Shown: piece by piece, positions 61,491 through 64,000 of the stretch
How positions within the stretch are numbered: the stretch's first letter is position 1
Layout of the letters: every line of letters starts with the position of its first letter
Virus record (IMG/VR): IMGVR_UViG_3300030107_008258
Coordinates: 62,001 to 126,000 of that record
Source: a virus
DNA length: 64,000 nt
Reading direction: 5' to 3' (one strand)
The notes under the pieces: generated by a model
Told to the model about the DNA's origin: nothing
Database searches by the model: none
The model's input: the letters and a program-made list of their open reading frames with translations, nothing else
Position numbers and translations under genes: made by a program

Positions 61491-61717
61491 AAAAAATAAC
61501 AGCATTAGCATCTATCTTTCTCATGGGATGTACTAGCGTCCCCAACCTTAAAGAAGTTGATTTAAGCATAACAGGATTAGAAATGGAGTTCTATGACAAC
61601 CGAGAAGCTCCCATCATTTTTGATTATAATGCGGACATAGAAAGAAGATACCAAGAAAGAAAAAATCGCAATAAAGTCACTAATTATGGAAAATTAATGC
61701 CCATGACTAAAAAATAA
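61487..61717 (+). CDS. Small lipoprotein
   Basis: A 76-residue lipoprotein. MKKITALASIFLMGCTSV has a lipobox LMG-Cys. The mature part is about 60 residues and charged. Coupled by ATGA to the mini-MscS gene, so the two likely act at the envelope. The stop precedes an AGTGTAAA motif for the next gene. Confidence 0.6.
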   Translation: MKKITALASIFLMGCTSVPNLKEVDLSITGLEMEFYDNREAPIIFDYNADIERRYQERKNRNKVTNYGKLMPMTKK

Positions 61718-61725
61718 GTGTAAAG
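61716..61725 (+). promoter_or_regulatory. AGTGTAA-type putative promoter
   Basis: AAGTGTAAAG, ending 9 nt before ATG 61735. No SD. The motif overlaps the upstream stop codon. Confidence 0.5.
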
Positions 61726-61734
61726 ATTATTGAA

Positions 61735-62277
61735 ATGAAAGAGATAGATTTTACAGAGCAGATCATTAAATGGCGCGAAGAAGAAGCTGCTAAAACAAAG
61801 AAGCAGTGGGAAAAGATCGATACTAAAGAACTTAAACGTGACACTAAAAAAGAAAAGAAGGAGCACGAAAAAGACGCCATTAAAGACGACGAGAGTAAAA
61901 TCAAAAAACTTAAAAAAGGAAAGCCATCCGAAAAAAAGAGCGTTGAAATTCACGACATTAAAAAGGACGAGAAGTACGATAAAGCTAAAGCTGCCAAACT
62001 AAGCAGTAAGCAAAAAAACGATTTGCCTGATTCTGATTTCGCTTATATAGAGCCCGGTGGAAAAAAAGATTCCGAAGGAAAAACAACTCCTCGGTCATTA
62101 CGTCATCTTCCTATTAATGACGCAGCACATGTGCGAAATGCTTTAGCCAGACTCGATCAAACTGATATTAGTGCAGAGGCTAAAAAAGCGGCTCTGAAAA
62201 AAATTAAAGCCGCAGCCAAAAAATTCGGTATTAAGGTTAGCGCGTCAGCTCAAATCGACTATTCTGACTTATACTAA
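61735..62277 (+). CDS. DUF6582-like protein with charged N-terminal domain
   Basis: A 180-residue protein. The N-terminal 95 residues are extremely Lys/Glu rich (KELKRDTKKEKKEHEKDAIK). The C-terminal 85 residues contain KNDLPDSDFAYIEPGGKKD, SLRHLPINDAAHVRNALARL and KKIKAAAKKFGIKV, the pattern of a small domain (LPxxxFA..P.....RhlP..D..HvrnAlaR......K..A...I..aA...GI) seen alone or at the end of prohead proteases and other phage proteins (DUF6582 in my memory). Followed by a bidirectional terminator. Role unknown. Confidence 0.6.
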   Translation: MKEIDFTEQIIKWREEEAAKTKKQWEKIDTKELKRDTKKEKKEHEKDAIKDDESKIKKLKKGKPSEKKSVEIHDIKKDEKYDKAKAAKLSSKQKNDLPDSDFAYIEPGGKKDSEGKTTPRSLRHLPINDAAHVRNALARLDQTDISAEAKKAALKKIKAAAKKFGIKVSASAQIDYSDLY

Positions 62278-62301
62278 TCTTTCTTTTAGTTTCGCTAAAG
62301 A

Positions 62302-62327
62302 AAAAGCCCCGCGACGGCGGGGCTTTT
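62302..62327. terminator. Bidirectional Rho-independent terminator
   Basis: AAAAGCCCCGC-GACG-GCGGGGCTTTT, a perfect 11-bp stem, with T-rich tracts on both sides (TTTTGTTTT on plus; TTTTTCTTTAG on minus). It lies between convergent genes ending at 62277 and 62345. Confidence 0.9.
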
Positions 62328-62344
62328 GTTTTATAGAGTTGTGA

Positions 62345-62575
62345 TTATTTAATGCGACGTCTTAAAAGCAGTGGATCGAAGTTATCGTTGCTATCCCAAG
62401 CAAAAGGTTCCCATCCTTTGGGGATATTTTTGCCAGTAGAAGTTTTGAATTCCCACTGTTGATTTGTGTCCCAAGGGGTAATTTCAAGTTTCGATGCACC
62501 TGTTCCGAGAACTACAGTAGCAGTTAATAAAACGCCAATCGCGAACGATTTCCAGTCGAGTAGTCTCATATTCAT
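62345..62575 (-). CDS. Small membrane-anchored or secreted protein
   Basis: 76 residues from ATG 62575, which has a GGGGAG SD 5 nt upstream; a GTG at 62581 and an ATG at 62569 are alternatives. The N-terminus FAIGVLLTATVVLGTGAS is a signal-anchor or signal peptide, followed by a Trp/Asn-rich polar domain. Coupled to the upstream 171-residue secreted protein. Function unknown. Confidence 0.5.
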   Translation of the reverse strand: MNMRLLDWKSFAIGVLLTATVVLGTGASKLEITPWDTNQQWEFKTSTGKNIPKGWEPFAWDSNDNFDPLLLRRRIK

Positions 62576-62577
62576 TA

Positions 62578-63093
62578 TCACTCCCCGGGCTCGTTGCCGT
62601 CAATAACCTTGTCTCTATTGTTTTTAAACTCTTCGCGGATTTCTTTAATCCTTGAATGAACTTCTTTTTGGTGAGCCCTCATTGCTTCAGCCCATTCTTT
62701 GCGAGAAGCCTTCATTTGTTCCCGAAGCGCTGCTTTTTCTTCGTCAGTAGCATCTTTCCATTTGTTTTTGTCGAATCCGACTTTCATTTTTTCAGTAGCT
62801 TGTTTAAACGCTTCCTTCAACTCTTTGATTTTTGCGTCGTCTCTAATAAGCTTGCCAAAAGCCTTGCCTCTATGGTTGACTTTATGACCGCGTTTCTTAG
62901 CGTCTCCTCTACGCTTCTTTCTTTTATCAAAAGCGGCTTTAAGGCGTTCTTTAATCTTCTCGCGATCAATTTTATTTTCAGGACGTGGCTTCTCTGGTTT
63001 TTCCTTGTCTTTTTTAGGTCGAGCTTCCGCGGTTGATAACACTGATGCAATAACTGCGACCAGTCCGTATTTTAGTATACGAGATGTAAACAT
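62578..63093 (-). CDS. Secreted charged coiled-coil protein (Spy/CpxP-like in style)
   Basis: A 171-residue protein with a signal peptide, ILKYGLVAVIASVLSTAEA (cleavage likely after Ala), then a highly charged, mostly basic and then helical mature part (KIKELKEAFKQATEKMKVG and further AxxExMKASRKEWAEAM). Periplasmic small helical proteins of Spy/CpxP style have a similar look but a match is not claimed. The AGTGTAAA motif ends 7 nt before ATG 63093, no SD. A possible role is in the host envelope during infection. Confidence 0.5.
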   Translation of the reverse strand: MFTSRILKYGLVAVIASVLSTAEARPKKDKEKPEKPRPENKIDREKIKERLKAAFDKRKKRRGDAKKRGHKVNHRGKAFGKLIRDDAKIKELKEAFKQATEKMKVGFDKNKWKDATDEEKAALREQMKASRKEWAEAMRAHQKEVHSRIKEIREEFKNNRDKVIDGNEPGE

Positions 63094-63100
63094 AACATTC

Positions 63101-63109
63101 TTTACACTG
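63101..63109 (-). promoter_or_regulatory. AGTGTAA-type putative promoter
   Basis: The minus strand reads CAGTGTAAA and ends 7 nt before ATG 63093. No SD. Confidence 0.45.
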
Positions 63110-63221
63110 CAGGAAATGTGCCAAACAATAAATGGGCATTTGTTGGGAATTTAATATATTTGCAAACAAAGCGCGGGTAATAATTCCCACTTAATTAAAA
63201 TGAGCGGGAAATGTTCCCCAC
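63110..63221. promoter_or_regulatory. Divergent intergenic region with inverted repeats, possible operator
   Basis: It contains GGGAATT (63145-63151) and AATTCCC (63182-63188), a perfect pair; GGGAA-ATG-TTCCC (63206-63218); and a direct repeat GGAAATGT(G/T)CC at 63112-63122 and 63207-63217. The adjacent plus-strand operon includes an XRE-type regulator, which could bind here. Confidence 0.4.
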
Positions 63222-63230
63222 TAGTGTAAT
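63222..63230 (+). promoter_or_regulatory. AGTGTAAT putative promoter
   Basis: TAGTGTAAT, ending 7 nt before GTG 63238. No SD. Confidence 0.5.
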
Positions 63231-63237
63231 AAATAAA

Positions 63238-63450
63238 GTGAAAAAGAAACATGTCGTTATAGGCGCTATAGTGGCTGCTGTGGCCGTTTTAGCTTTCTGG
63301 TTAGTCCGTGGTGAAGAAATTAAAGAAAAAGCCGCAGAGACAGCAAAGGAGGCCGCAAAAGAAGCTATTGTAAACAAGGTAGTGGACGAGGCCGCTGACA
63401 AAGCTAAAGAAAAACTTAAAGAAGAAGTTTTAGATAAGTTGCTTCCGTGA
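63238..63450 (+). CDS. Small membrane protein with charged helix
   Basis: 70 residues from GTG 63238, chosen because the AGTGTAAT motif ends 7 nt before it as in other genes; the ATG at 63211 would put the motif inside the coding region. One membrane span (VVIGAIVAAVAVLAFWLV) and a long amphipathic Ala/Lys/Glu helix (AAETAKEAAKEAIVNKVVDE). It resembles small phage or stress-type membrane tethers. Its stop is followed directly by the ATG of the XRE gene (TGAATG). Confidence 0.5.
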   Translation: MKKKHVVIGAIVAAVAVLAFWLVRGEEIKEKAAETAKEAAKEAIVNKVVDEAADKAKEKLKEEVLDKLLP

Positions 63451-63798
63451 ATGAAGTTTCATCTCTATTTAAGAGAACTGCGGCAACGTAGATTTAAAGA
63501 CACTCGCAAACTATGCCTTATGTTAGGAGTGAGTAAGGATATGTGGCGCAAATTAGAACGTGGAATTAATCCTCCCCCTAGAAGATCAATACTGAGAAAA
63601 TTTTGCATTTTAGTAAACGCTTTAAGCTACGAAGAAAATCAATTATATACTTTAGCTAGAAGATGGGAGCCTCACGAAGATACTAATACCGCCAACCACA
63701 TTTTAATGGATTCTCGATCTAAGCCAGAATGGAAAGAAGCACTTATGGATCAAAACCGTCCCGACTATGCTCATAAATATTGGAAACCTCTAGATTAG
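63451..63798 (+). CDS. XRE-family (Cro/CI-type) HTH regulator
   Basis: A 115-residue protein. The N-terminal 65 residues match an HTH of Cro/CI type: LRELRQRRFKDTRKLCLMLG, then VSKDMWRKLERGINPPPRRS. The C-terminal half is helical with Trp and His (WEPHEDTNTANHI, ALMDQNRPDYAHKYWKPL). It directly follows the small membrane protein and likely regulates this cluster, perhaps via repeats in the 63110-63221 region. Its end overlaps a leftward gene by 4 nt. Confidence 0.7.
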   Translation: MKFHLYLRELRQRRFKDTRKLCLMLGVSKDMWRKLERGINPPPRRSILRKFCILVNALSYEENQLYTLARRWEPHEDTNTANHILMDSRSKPEWKEALMDQNRPDYAHKYWKPLD

Positions 63799-64000
63799 CG
63801 AATACGAGTTAATAAATCGTTCAGATTTTCAAAGGCTATACGATCTACCCTTATAGAAGGTGGCCTTACTCTAGTGTTGGCTATACGAAGCCCAAAAATA
63901 TCATCTGAAGGAGAAATTATATCTTCTACAAAATCCCACAGGCCGGTGTGCTTAGCCCAGTTGTAGTAAAGATCAGTATTGTCTTTCTCAGCTTCTAATA
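63795..64000 (-). CDS. C-terminal part of a leftward gene continuing beyond the window
   Basis: The minus strand is open from 64000 down to TAA at 63795-63797; the fragment encodes 68 residues including YYNWAKHTGLWDFVEDIISP and ends LLTRIR. Composition looks like real coding sequence. No family recognised from this short part. It overlaps the XRE gene's end by 4 nt. Confidence 0.55.
   Translation of the reverse strand, partial: LEAEKDNTDLYYNWAKHTGLWDFVEDIISPSDDIFGLRIANTRVRPPSIRVDRIAFENLNDLLTRIR

Noticed and set aside
63211-63237. ATG 63211 as start of the small membrane protein
   Set aside because: This would bury the AGTGTAAT motif inside the gene; GTG 63238 lies 7 nt behind the motif as in other genes.
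1-64000. tRNA genes, insertion sequences, integrase or attachment sites
   Set aside because: None recognised by eye; intergenic gaps are short and no transposase- or integrase-like protein is present. A tRNA scan would be decisive.

Overview
The window is a 64 kb piece of a tailed double-stranded DNA phage genome. It is moderately AT-rich, tightly packed, and continues past both ends. A lambda gpJ-type tail tip protein, a 2,194-residue tape measure, tail tube proteins and no recognisable contractile sheath suggest a long-tailed siphovirus-like particle. Shine-Dalgarno sites such as AGGAG precede some structural genes, so the host probably uses classical SD initiation. The host cannot be named. 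The fibre modules (GIGT repeats, LamG domains) resemble those common in uncultured marine phages, but that is an impression from memory and was not searched. No replication genes, integrase, tRNA, CRISPR array or endolysin were seen here.

Layout: 1-5.8 kb (+) holds the partial gpJ-like tip protein and a small tail-associated protein. They converge on a long leftward block. From 36.8 kb down to 5.8 kb, with one interruption, the minus strand carries a small lysis-like membrane cassette, prohead protease-scaffold, decoration protein, major capsid protein, a 2,720-residue fibre, two LamG fibre proteins, a fibre-assembly-like protein split in two, four head-tail connector candidates, the tail tube protein, three tail-chaperone candidates and the tape measure. 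At 35.8-36.4 kb a glycosyltransferase-like gene sits alone on the plus strand behind its own sigma70-type promoter. From 60 kb down to 36.4 kb the minus strand carries a zinc ribbon protein, a phage sigma factor, a TerS candidate, a zinc-finger/ERCC4 nuclease, TerL, portal, a second tail-tube paralogue, and tail-fibre genes including a 2,748-residue fibre with a C-terminal S74 chaperone. The last 4 kb mixes strands: a PhoH-like ATPase, an MscS-like mini membrane protein, small lipoproteins and secreted proteins, and an XRE-type regulator.

The most notable pattern is a recurrent motif, consensus AGTGTAAT, upstream of about eighteen genes or operons on both strands. In about ten cases it ends 7-10 nt before the start codon and no SD is present, which would give leaderless or nearly leaderless mRNAs. 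In several other cases it lies farther away and an SD is present. The window also encodes a divergent sigma factor with a cysteine-rich insert. The simplest reading is a phage-specific sigma/promoter system driving structural genes and accessory genes. Other notable points are the ERCC4 nuclease inside the terminase operon, the mini-MscS protein, the paired tail-tube paralogues, and fibre repeats that are identical in protein but scrambled in synonymous codons.
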